Assembly: GCA_964007475.1 (NCBI GenBank) | Contig: OZ023274.1 | Span: 87,005,936 to 87,069,935 of the forward strand | Length of the DNA: 64,000 nt | Direction of reading: 5' to 3' | Origin: Hybos culiciformis | Taxonomy: Eukaryota; Arthropoda; Insecta; Diptera; Hybotidae | Part shown: positions 1 to 9,579 of the stretch, piece after piece | Numbering within the stretch: the stretch's first letter is position 1 | Layout: every line of letters starts with the position of its first letter | Position numbers and translations under genes: made by a program | Notes under the pieces: model-generated | The model's database searches: none | What the model was told of the DNA's origin: nothing | What the model saw: only the letters and a program-made list of their open reading frames with translations

Positions 1-113
1 TTATCAAAAACAAACACATTAATAAAATTGACATTTATTGAGAGCAAAAATTCAAAAATAAAAATAATTATTTTGTTGTTATAATTATAATAGGTACTTA
101 TTTTATTGTTAAC

Positions 114-459
114 TTATCCACTTTGATTATCATATAAATCAATCAAATAAAGCTCAAAATCGCCGTAAATACTCATTAAATTTACGGTATACAATGGTAT
201 TCTATATTTAAATATTGTATAATAGGTTTTATCTATTATAAGTACAAACGAATTTTCTAAAACGATAATATTAAAATCATGCTGATTTCCTTTAATTATA
301 TTAGAAATAGTTCCAGTTTCTTCATTTGACCATTTATTCGATGAAAAAGAATTTCTAACAATTTTATTCTCATCAAATCGAATATCAAAATGAAGGGCTA
401 TTTGACAAGATCCAGATCCAGATGCACTGCAAGATTTTGATTGCAGGTTAATTGTTATT
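114..459 (-). CDS. Galectin last coding exon
   Basis: The acceptor is a long T-run ending in AG (complement of positions 461-460). The exon completes an AG|A Arg codon and runs to TAA at 116-114. It carries the conserved HxxxR, VRN and W..E residues of the galectin fold. The open frame continues upstream into the intron, but those codons precede the acceptor and are not counted. Confidence 0.85.
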
Positions 460-1210
460 CTAAAAAAAATAAAACAGTTTATGAACACATTTATGTCAAA
501 AGTCACGACCTTATTCCTAATGCCATTTTAAACGGAAATTTATAAAGAATTTTTCTCTTTAAATTCCTACATTGATAAATACATGAGGTCTACCAATAGC
601 CTCGGGAACAATCATATTTTTTCCTGTTAAGTTTCAAAGGATTACAGGACATGGATTGATGAAGCATTTAGATCAGATCTGGGCAAACTGCGGCTCTTGA
701 CCATGGGGCTCATGACATAAATGTATGCGGCTCCGGAAATAATTTTTTTTACACTGCATGCGGGCTCGATGAACAATTCTAACAAATTTTTTTTTGACCC
801 GGCCTAAACTTTTTCCATTCTAAACTATTTACAAATAAAGAAATTTCTTGCACCCTAAACTAGAAGAATTTTTTTTCCACTCTGAACTACAAATAAAGAT
901 TTTTTTTTTCCCACTGTAAACTACAAATCAAGAATTTTTTTTTCCACCCTAAAGTACAAATCAAGAATTTTTCCACCCTAAACTAGAATCGATTCTTTTG
1001 ACATTTTTAATTATTAAAAAACTTTGCGGCTCTTTCATTTTTGATATTTTTTAAAATTGGCTCGCTTATGTTTTGGGTTGCCCAGGCCTGATTTAGATGA
1101 TATTCTATTTGAAATTACCTTTTAGCGTTAGGCTTCACTTTTCCAGATATTCTTATTCTCTGAAACGGTTTTAATTCACTTGGTAAATCCATATTTAAAG
1201 GTAATGGTAT
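114..1210 (-). CDS. Galectin, single carbohydrate-recognition domain (exons 1210-1119 and 459-114)
   Basis: Two minus-strand exons join in phase to a galectin CRD of about 139 residues if translation starts at the ATG at 1192-1190. Six further codons lie upstream in the same exon, so an earlier exon is possible. The first exon encodes the opening strand (ELKPFQRIRISGKV, then NAKR). The second gives ITINLQ, LHFDIRF, KIVRN, KWSNEE and the closing IYGDFELYLIDL strand before TAA at 116-114. Family hallmarks present are the first-motif His and Arg, V-x-R-N, and the sugar-stacking Trp followed by Glu. The usual H-x-N-P-R reads H-F-D-I-R, so Asn and Pro are replaced and sugar specificity may differ. 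Galectins are cytosolic or unconventionally secreted beta-galactoside-binding lectins; no signal peptide is seen, as expected. The intron (1118-460) carries a hAT MITE. An AATAAA on the minus strand lies just past the stop. Confidence 0.85.
674..1090. mobile_element. hAT-type MITE in the galectin intron
   Basis: A 417-bp element starts CAGATCTGGGCAAAC and ends GTTGCCCAGGCCTG, which are matching inverted ends of the hAT type (CAG...). It is flanked by a perfect 8-bp target duplication, atttagat, at 666-673 and 1091-1098. Subterminal GCGGCTC motifs occur at both ends, as in many hAT derivatives. It has no coding capacity and is non-autonomous. Confidence 0.85.
798..990. repeat. Imperfect tandem repeat inside the hAT MITE
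   Basis: About five degenerate copies of a roughly 35-bp unit containing ccaccctaaactacaaatca followed by a T-rich run. They form the interior of the MITE, so this is a minisatellite carried by a transposon. Confidence 0.65.
1119..1210 (-). CDS. Galectin N-terminal exon
   Basis: The exon is bounded by TTTATAG upstream and the donor GTAATT (1118-1113) downstream. It encodes IPLPLN then MDLPSELKPFQRIRISGKV and NAKR, the first beta strand of a galectin CRD. It ends with two bases of an Arg codon that match the next exon's phase. The ATG at 1192 is a possible start; IPLPLN before it could equally be coding if a further 5' exon exists, and none was identified. Confidence 0.75.
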
Positions 1211-2277
1211 CTATAAATAAAAATATAAAAAAATAATAAACTGTTACATTTACTTAATTTTATGAATATTTTTATTATTTATTAAACATTTTTTTTTATC
1301 TTATTCTTACAAAACCATCTGATGTTACATCCAATATTAATGTAACTATCAAAAGAATAAAAATCGAGAAATAATTATTAATAACGATCATTATTATTAG
1401 ATTTTTTCTAACATTTAAATTGTTATAATTGCAACAAATCTTAAACTCTTACAATTCGTACTTTACTAAACAATATTAATTAAATTTATATTTTTTGAAA
1501 AAAACTTTTCAATATTTCAATAATTCCATTTTCATTGAATAGTTTGATTATTATACATTAAATATTATAAATTCGATCGTGGTTGCACAGATGTAATAAA
1601 ACGAATATCAAATTGAAACTCGATTTTTCATTAAAGGTCAGATTAGGCCTAAATCGAAATTATTTTTTAATTTCTTTATTTTGAATTCTGAAATTTGTTT
1701 CTAGGAAACGGTTTCAATATTAATCTATTTAACGATAAAGTTTGAATAAATAATTTTCATTCGACTTTCATTGAAAAGAAATTTTATTCGTGACAAGGCG
1801 TCTTTAACGTTTCTTAGATGAAATTTCTCAATAAAAAAGTAAGACTGACCAACTTCGAACTTTGGGATACTTTGCTATAGATCTAAACTTTAGAAGTGTG
1901 GAATTTTAAAATTATATATAATACTCGTATAACCAAAATGTCTCTATTAAAATATTTAAAAAAAAAATCTTTTTAAGTTTAACAAAATATTGTGAGTTAT
2001 ACAAAAATATTTTATTACTCATGTCTTATTAAAATTTTCTAACTTCTTAGGTATAATTATTAATTTTTGTTATAAGAGAACTCAATGATCAAATTAATTC
2101 ATAAATAATTTATAATTTGTAAGGAAAACTAAAATTAAACTAATAATTATACGATATTTTATATACAAATAAAGGTTATCAAAATGAGTTCATCTTAGCT
2201 TAAAGGCTACAATTTAATTTTTTTTTTTAATTTATGTAATAATTTGTAATAATTAATAAATTACTCAATTTTTTTAG
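1211..2277. other. AT-rich spacer between galectin and GPCR fragment
   Basis: No supported coding exon is seen on either strand. The missing TM1-TM3 part of the downstream GPCR is not recognisable here, so those exons would have to lie left of the window or be lost. Confidence 0.5.
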
Positions 2278-2380
2278 GTACATACTGATAGCGTGGAATC
2301 ATATTTACTCAGATATTTATAAACCAAAATATATTATTTTGCAATTAACGTTAGTTTGGGCAACAGCATTTTTTATGCTG
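2278..2380 (+). pseudogene. GPCR block 1: end of TM3/ICL2 and TM4
   Basis: Acceptor tttttttag at 2277 and donor gtaagt at 2381. It encodes YILIAWNHIYSDIYKP and a TM4 segment ending in FFML. It begins with the last base of a codon, probably the conserved Arg that precedes YILIA. Confidence 0.75.
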
Positions 2381-2633
2381 GTAAGTTTAACTTATGTTCG
2401 CTCTGTATTGAATCAGATAAAATGAAATGTACATTACGTGACGTGAAATAATCCTGAATTTGGGGAATTAATTAGTCAATTAATTGATTGATCATATGCG
2501 AATTTCTAAGATTGGGTAAAACGGTGGTATATTTTAAATAAAGTAACCAAATGTTTAGTAGAAAAAAAATTCATTAGAGTAAGTAACTAATTCTCACAAT
2601 TAAATAAAACTATGAAAAAACATTTAATTTCAG

Positions 2634-2829
2634 CTACCTCCAATATTAGGAGTATGGGTTGAAATGGGTCTTGATGAATCAACTTTTTCGTGCACAATTT
2701 TGAAAAAAAATGGTCGTTCAATTAAAAAATATTTATTTTTAATTGGATTTGTTGTGCCTTGCCTAGTTATTATCATATCGTACATCTGTATTTACATTAT
2801 AGTATAGAACCAAAGAAGAAAACTCACAG
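2634..2829 (+). pseudogene. GPCR block 2: extracellular loop 2 and TM5, with in-frame TAG
   Basis: Acceptor atttcag at 2633, phase 0 with block 1. It encodes LPPILGVWVEMGLD, the disulphide Cys in FSCTILKK, and TM5. TAG at 2805-2807 interrupts the frame immediately before a basic stretch (NQRRKL) typical of the third cytoplasmic loop. The best donor, cacag|gttaaa, leaves one base whereas the next exon needs two. Confidence 0.7.
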
Positions 2830-2905
2830 GTTAAAATTAGCACGAACCTAAAATTTAACGATGTACTATAATGTTAAATATTTTAATGTTTTTTTTTTAT
2901 ATTAG

Positions 2906-3144
2906 CCCTTTGAAATCTTCGAAAGAATATAATTTGAATTCAAGAAAAAGTCGTGAAGACAATCGCCTAACTATAATGATGTTAACCACATTTTTAGGCT
3001 TCTTATTATGTTTTCTACCTTTAATGTTGGCAAATGTAATAGATGAAAGTACACAGTCATCTCATTGGCTTCATATAATCGCATCTGTGATGGTTTGGGC
3101 ATCAAGTGTGGTTAATCCATTTATATATGCAGCAAGTAATATAG
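2906..3144 (+). pseudogene. GPCR block 3: TM6 and TM7
   Basis: Acceptor tttatattag at 2905 and donor gttagt at 3145. It encodes SRKSREDNRLTIMM, TM6 with CFLPLMLANV, and TM7 with the NPFIY motif (the family variant of NPxxY). This block has no internal lesion. The open frame continues upstream into the intron, so the ATG at 2871 is not a real start. Confidence 0.8.
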
Positions 3145-3276
3145 GTTAGTAATATTGTAATTGTTATAAGCCTATTCGTTCTTGGATTGAAGATACTTAT
3201 TTTGAAAGCCAAATTAAAATTTGTTATTCCTGATCTTAAAAATTAATAATTGATTAATAAATATTTTTTTTTACAG

Positions 3277-3446
3277 CTGCTTATTTCAAAATTCTTGCTG
3301 CATTGAAATTTTGGGGTGAACCTTTGACACCAATGGCTAGTTAAAGTTATTCACCTAGTCTAAATGATGAATTATCTAATGCACTTAGAAGTACGCCATT
3401 GTTTAACGGCACTCAACATAATAATAACGTTAAATTTAATAGCTAA
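3277..3446 (+). pseudogene. GPCR block 4: cytoplasmic tail with premature TAA
   Basis: Acceptor tttacag at 3276, phase 1, matching the previous block. It reads AAYFKILAALKFWGEPLTPMAS, then TAA at 3342-3344. The same frame then stays open with family-like residues (LRSTPLFNGTQ) to a second TAA at 3444-3446. Confidence 0.7.
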
Positions 3447-5947
3447 ATTCCTTTTACTTGTTGATCATTTTTTTAATTTAAATAACGTAATTTGACTAAT
3501 TTTCAATATCATTAATATTTTATATGTTATATAATTTAAATTTATCTAAATAAGTATTGTAAATTTTAAGTTTTAAGAAAAAAAAAAAAACATTTAAATA
3601 ATTAGTTGAATTAGTTTTAGAATTTTATAAAAATTGATAAAAAAGGCATACAAAGTATTAATAGTTACTTAATAATATATATAGATTTTCTTCCAAAGAA
3701 TTCAAAAACCAAATTTAATTATTTATAAGAAAAAAAAATTAAATTTTAATCAATTTATTTTTAGGTTAATGTTTAGGCTTATATATATATTACTTTTAAT
3801 TATGTTTTTCATTGGAAACACATTAATTATTAATTGTGTTGAGAAACTGCAAGTTCGAAGAAGAGTTTTTTTTGTATTTAAATACAATTGCGTTACTAGC
3901 TACGTGCTTTAAGTTGATGTTTGCGCTAAATTATTATTCAATAATTTATAAGAAACTTTTATTATAAGATTTCGAAAATTTTCAGTTTCAAATTTTATAT
4001 TATTCAATAATAGATTGATTCATTTTTTAAACCTTAACTTGTATAGAAAAACATTCTAAAAAATTTATGAGAATAATAAATATAGTACTACTTAGTTGAG
4101 CGGAATTCCTGATTTTTGTGACATAAATACATTATACATAATTTAATTAAAATAGAAAAGAAAAAAATATTGTAAGCGATGAACAAGCCATATGCAGTAT
4201 AATGTAAACATTATTTAAAATTAACTTCAAATATAGTTTAATTAATTTTAAGAATTTTTTTATATATAATGATTTAGTTTTATAAATGAACTAAAAATAA
4301 AAAGTCGAATTAAATTATTTAAAATTAGTTTTGTTTAGCCTATTTGGGTTCTTAAAGTATTTGCTGTTAGTTCGTTGATAGGATCAAATAATTTAAATAA
4401 ATAAAATATGTTAATCAAATATCCACGCTGAAAGCAAGGTATATAATATGTGATAAATATTAAAATCTTTCTGCATTTTTTTCTATTTATTTATAATTGA
4501 ATTAATGTGTCTCTATTATGCGGACTCAGTTCAATTATTCTTTTAAAAATAGAATAAACAATTTTAAATGTTTTTATACTTTGGTGCTTGTAAATATTAG
4601 TAAATTAAAAGAATATCAGTATGCTTCGCTTGCACATTTTCTTTTACATCAAAGATTATTCCCGCCGCTATTAAGATAAGATAATATTTTACTTCAAAAA
4701 TTTATTTAGGAATGAAACATACGATTGATTGAAAATTACTTTTACTATAGAATATAGTGGGAAATGTGTTATAAATAAAAATTAATATCTCATATTAAGT
4801 GTAAAACAAAAACTGTTCATTTTCGCTTCATCTCAAACAAAGGTCAAAATAGAATTTTTTATAAAGTTGCATTATTCGTAAATTTTTATAAATTCAAACA
4901 ATTTATACTTTTTGATATTAAGATAAGTGATATTTTTATAGAATTTTCCATTTTTCAATTTAATTAGAATAACGAAATAGTAAAGGTCCATCCACACACA
5001 TCAGTCATGTCACATCACCGTCACGTCATTTCAGTCCAAACAAATATAGTTTTTGGCACTGGGATATCTACACGCAGTCTTCACATCATTGAACCGTTAA
5101 ATATAAAAAATAATAAAATTTTGATAAAAGTTCGTTACAGATTCTTCAGGATTCAGGATTTCATCATTGATTCTTTGTTAAACTTGAATTTAAAATATTA
5201 TTTTTGGGAATGTGAAGTTTATAATCGAAGAAGTTATCTCTTGTTTCATTTGTTTTTAATATACTATATAATAAAAACGTAATGAAACAGATGCGTTTTT
5301 TTTTTAATCATTGTTGTTATTATGAGAGAATTGGCGATATACTGCTTTCGAAAAAAAAAAAATGAAATAAAAGTAAATAAATATTGAAAATAAATTGTTT
5401 TAATAATAGCGATACAAAAACATGTTTTCATATAAACAAATTCTGGAAAAATGTTGGATCTCTTTTTATACAATTACCAATATTGTATTTGCTTGCTTTA
5501 AATTAAAATTAATTATGTTTTTTAAAGTTTTCTTATTAAATTAAAATCAAGTTTTAAAAAAAAATTAAATTCAATCAGTATAAAACAGGAAAAAAAAAAA
5601 GCACAGGTTCAAAATAAAACTAATATATAAAGTATTTATTAGGTGTGTGTTAGTGAGGTTTATAAGCCTTCGAATACGTAGATATAAAACCTAGAAGCAA
5701 TTTTTATACTAATTTTTTACTAAATTTTATGTTCTAAAAGGATGTTAGATGAAAGGTTTTTCGAATAAATTTGTCTCAAAATTGGAGCCATTTAATAAAA
5801 TTTTTCAAAAAATTAAAACAAGATTTAATCGAATTTCGTTGTTTTCATTAAAAAATATCAGGTAGGATAAAGAAATGGAATGAATGAAAGATTTAAGAGA
5901 TTGCTCTTTAGGAAGGAGATTATTGTTACATAATAGTAGATTATTGT
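3447..5947. other. AT-rich intergenic stretch
   Basis: No convincing gene. Around 4985-5100 a less AT-rich patch rich in catca/cgtca words, together with a 91-codon open frame (5007-5282), resembles a transposon end more than a gene; no family motif is present in the frame. Confidence 0.45.
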
Positions 5948-6118
5948 ATATGTAAACTAAATTTGTTATTAATTAAGAGTTCTGTATACAGAAAAATACA
6001 TTGACACGAGTCAATACTTATATCACGAGACCGAAGGTCGAGTGATATAAATTGACAAGTGTCAATGTATTTTTGTGTAAATACAGAACGAGTTGTATAA
6101 CAAATTTTGTTTACATAT
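5948..6118. mobile_element. Small foldback MITE (about 171 bp)
   Basis: The two halves are inverted copies. Both start near ATATGTAAAC, then a TTTGTTAT word, GTTCTGTAT, AAAAATACATTGACAC and GTCAAT, ending near TATATCAC around a short centre. Arm length is about 75-80 bp. No clear target duplication was seen and there is no coding capacity. Confidence 0.7.
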
Positions 6119-6276
6119 CCAATATACTGTTTTAATGCGTAGGGGAGAGGTAGTTGCAAAGAGAGAATATTTTTTCTTCTAATTTTTTCTCATTTTTTTT
6201 TTTTGTATTTGGTTGTATTGAAATATTGTGAGAGATATTATGTTTGTTTAGGTATTACGTAATATTCAATACGAAA

Positions 6277-6400
6277 CATCTAAATGATTTCATTATTTAC
6301 GCTGATGCATCTAAATTTTTTCATTATATACGCTGATGCATCTAAATTTTTTCATTATTTACGCAGATGCATCTAAATGATTGCATGTGTATTGACGCAT
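6277..6400. repeat. 31-bp tandem repeat
   Basis: About 3.5 copies of a 31-bp unit containing gatgcatctaaa then ttcattatttacgc. Unit starts at 6301, 6332 and 6363 are exactly 31 bp apart. The outer copies are degenerate. Confidence 0.8.
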
Positions 6401-7494
6401 ATAATACTCCATTTAGTGATCTAAATTCTATAGCACTAAATACAACATAACGATCCCCAACGCATTAAAGTTTTTTTTGTTACCTAAAGTTTTTAATTTA
6501 ACTTAAATTTCAATTTGAGAAAAGTTATAAACATTATGAAGTTTTCAATAATTTTGTTTATTTTTTAAACCTGTTGTTATTTAAATGTCTTCAGTTTGTT
6601 AGAATACTTTCTTAAAATTATTTTAAAGAAATACAAATTTTTTAAACGTAAGAAACAAATATTTTAGGGGAATGATACGCGCAATGAAATATACGATATA
6701 AGGTTTTTATTAGTAATCTTTGTAATAAAACCAAAGAAAATTTCTTAAATCCTGATAATGTAGTAATAAAAAGGATTATCTGAGCTTTTAGAAAGTAAAT
6801 TGGTTAGATGAATACATAATATGTACTTTTACAGGTATGTACCATAAAATATTTGATGATAATAAAAATAAAAGAAATTTATTTTTATTTCCAGAAAAGT
6901 TTGTTTTTCGGCTTTCAATATTTCATGATAACAATATAATACAGATCTTCTCAGTTGAATACCTATAATTATCTTATTCAAAATTATAGGATTTTTTTAC
7001 AAATGAAGTGATTTCTTTTCCTTAAAATACACTTTAATTTTATTGAAAAAGGTACAAATTTTCTTAAAAGATTTGAATGAATTTAGCGTCTTATTTTTTA
7101 ATTTTTCTTTTAATATTTTACTCGATTTTACTCAAGTTATTATAGATACTAGAAAAAAACATATTACTTTATATATAAACGATGGAAATATCTAGTTATT
7201 ACTTAAAGTAAACAATTAAATAACTTATTTAAATTGGAACTAATTCATGTTGAAATTAAAGGCTGTTATATAAAATATATTGCATTTAAAATTAATTAGA
7301 TTAATGTACATGCTGTACTTATTTCCTAAACTTTTTAATAAAATAACAATAAATATAATATAGGTGCATAATATATTATGTACGTACATGATAATATGAA
7401 TATTAATAAATATATGCATAGTAAAATTATTTTACACACAATAATATTATATCTAGTTATAGTATCTACATAAAAATTACATGAAATTAGTTAA
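6401..7494. other. AT-rich spacer
   Basis: No gene, RNA or clear repeat recognised. Confidence 0.4.
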
Positions 7495-7718
7495 ACCATA
7501 GAGAAATATTGTACTATACACAGAGAAATAATTTCATTAAATTTTTTTAAATACGAAATTAATTGAAGGGGATAGCTCCATTTCATAGTTTTGTACAGAA
7601 AAAAATTTGTATCAATATACGCATATTCTTACAAATACTACAAATGGAGCTGATTATTTTTCACAGTAAAACGGTTATATAAAATTATTCCTCTGTGTAC
7701 ACTATATTTCTCTGTGGT
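7495..7718. mobile_element. MITE with 40-bp inverted ends (about 224 bp)
   Basis: The left end ACCATAGAGAAATATTGTAC and right end (reverse complement ACCACAGAGAAATATAGTGT) match over about 40 bp. A nested inner pair, agctccatttcatag and ctacaaatggagct, also pairs. Target duplication is unclear. Confidence 0.7.
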
Positions 7719-9347
7719 TATACTTCACATATTTCGGTTATCATACTTATTGGTTCATAAAAGGCTAACCTTGTTGTCCTTTTGATATTTTCTTGAGAGT
7801 TCAGAAAAGATAAAAACTTAAAGTAATAACTTTGTTGTAAAATTTGTTATTTTAATTTAATATTCGATTTTTAAATAATGTGAATTTATTACAAATCACT
7901 TTAAACTATTCATATTCATTACATAGTTTATATAGAGAATAAACAATGTTAGTCGATGAAATGAAATAATTCAAATGAAAATGAATTCGATTCAATTTTA
8001 ATTCATTTTAAATTTTCATTCTTATTTATTTATCTAATTTTGTTCTAAGATGACTACTCTAGACCAGGAGAGAGATATAAATAAAACCGACAAACTTTTT
8101 TATTGAAAATTATTCAATTATTTTTCTTGCCTTTTTTACTAAAAGTTAACGTTTAAAAAGTTAATTAATATTTTTTAATTTAAACTTTATATAGAATTTT
8201 ATGTATATTGTATATTCCTAATATTTATTTAAAATTTTAAAATGATATTTAGAACTTATAGTATTTTTCCAATATGGCGGCGCGAGCGGCAAAAATACGA
8301 GGTCCTAAAGTCGAAGAGCATATCAAAATCTATAAAATTACCAATTTTAAAAACTCCCGGAAAACTTTCCAGGTAAAACTACCAAATGACTGTAGTATTA
8401 GTCATATTTGAAAATCAATGTTTTAATTTAACATCATAATGAGATATTAACTCATAAGTCAACATCAGTTTTTATTAATGAGCACTTATAATATGATTTT
8501 CAACTTTTCTATAAAATGAAATTAGTTATAAATGTATCGGAATTGTTATTTAGGTTATAATTACATTGTCATTTAAAATGAATAAATATTAAGAAATTTA
8601 AAATGCACACTTGTATGTTAAAGTTGATAGGGATTTGAGTGTGAAAAATAAAAATAAAAATTACAATTTCATGAAATTTTTATTTCAGTAAAGTGAAAAA
8701 ATCATTTTAGAGTAATTACATGATAACATACTACAGTCGCATAAATTTATTATGGTTTTATTGCCATTATAAGTTTTGTAGTTATATCGTGTGTATATGA
8801 TTTTATGGACTTTTTTGGAAAAATTTGGAAATTTTCATTGGGAATTTTTAAATGGGATTAAATATTAAATATTTTCACATATAAGGTACCTACTGTAGTA
8901 CGTATTAAGCGCAGAAATCAATAAGATTAATAGGAAATATTTAATACGGCATGATCTTCAAGAATTCTGAGTATTTATTTTTCACAGTTTCCTAATTGTT
9001 TTTTTCTGACTGAAACAATAACAATCAAAAACGGAAATGGAAATAGAAAATCGCGATAAGTTTATCTAAGATTTTGAAGCAAAATAAACCATGGTCTTGA
9101 TATGAAATAATTTTCTAAGTGGTTATTTATTATCTACAAACTTGAAAAAATTATTGAAAATTTTACAAAGAAATATAAGTTGAATTTAAATAATTTCTGG
9201 ATAATTTCTGTGAACCACAATATAACTTTTGAAATAGAATTCGGAAGTTAAATTTGATAGATAAAAGAATCAGTTTTATTTTCAGTAATTATTCTCCATT
9301 AATCATTGTACTAAAAAATAAGTTAACGTATTCTACATATCGTATTA
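7719..9347. other. AT-rich spacer with one candidate exon
   Basis: Mostly featureless. The only coding-like piece is 8274-8372, listed separately. Confidence 0.4.
8274..8372 (+). CDS. Candidate first exon, unrecognised product
   Basis: A GC-richer island opens with ATGGCGGCGCGAGCGGC and encodes 33 residues (MAARAAKIRGPK, then EEHIKIYKITNF and RKTFQ) up to a good donor, CAG|GTAAAA at 8373. Codon composition is unlike the surroundings. No partner exon was found downstream, so it may be a stray start exon, a transposon piece or chance. No family recognised. Confidence 0.22.
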
Positions 9348-9579
9348 TTTATTTAATATACTGCAAAATTTCATATTCATTGAAGTAAATATAAATGAAA
9401 TATAAAAATTTATTGATATATAAATGTAATCATTATGCAATTTCATAAATTGAAATGAAAGGAGATGTGAAACGTCAATCATTATCATTACTTTTCGATA
9501 ATAAAAAATTTTATTTCAGACTGTATTGATTCATAATGTGGTATGGTCTTGATATTCAACAATATTTATTTGGTTTTAC

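Larger units (their letters stand above)
2278..3446 (+). pseudogene. Moody/Tre1-like GPCR, 5'-incomplete and disrupted
   Basis: Four plus-strand blocks encode the second half of a rhodopsin-family receptor. They are 2278-2380 (YILIAWNHIY after the DRY-equivalent, then TM4), 2634-about 2829 (LPPILGVW, FSCTILKKNGRS, TM5 VVPCLVIIISYICIY), 2906-3144 (SREDNRLT, TM6 FLLCFLPLMLANV, TM7 VVNPFIYAASN) and 3277-3446 (YFKILAALKFWGEPLTPM, tail RSTPLF). These motifs match insect Moody/Tre1 receptors, which act in barrier glia and in germ-cell or neuroblast migration. Three defects are visible: TAG at 2805-2807 right after TM5; a phase clash between the donor at 2830 and the acceptor at 2905; and TAA at 3342-3344 ahead of a tail that still reads like the family until TAA at 3444. 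TM1-TM3 are not found. A one-base deletion near 2802 would explain the first two defects. A recent pseudogene is the simplest reading; assembly error is the main alternative. Confidence 0.75.

Noticed and set aside
5007..5282. 91-codon plus-strand frame
   Set aside because: No motif, no splice or poly(A) context; the GC-richer start looks like a transposon end with catca/cgtca words.
7376..7460. Functional promoter from TATA-like words
   Set aside because: In DNA this AT-rich such words are everywhere and no gene starts nearby.
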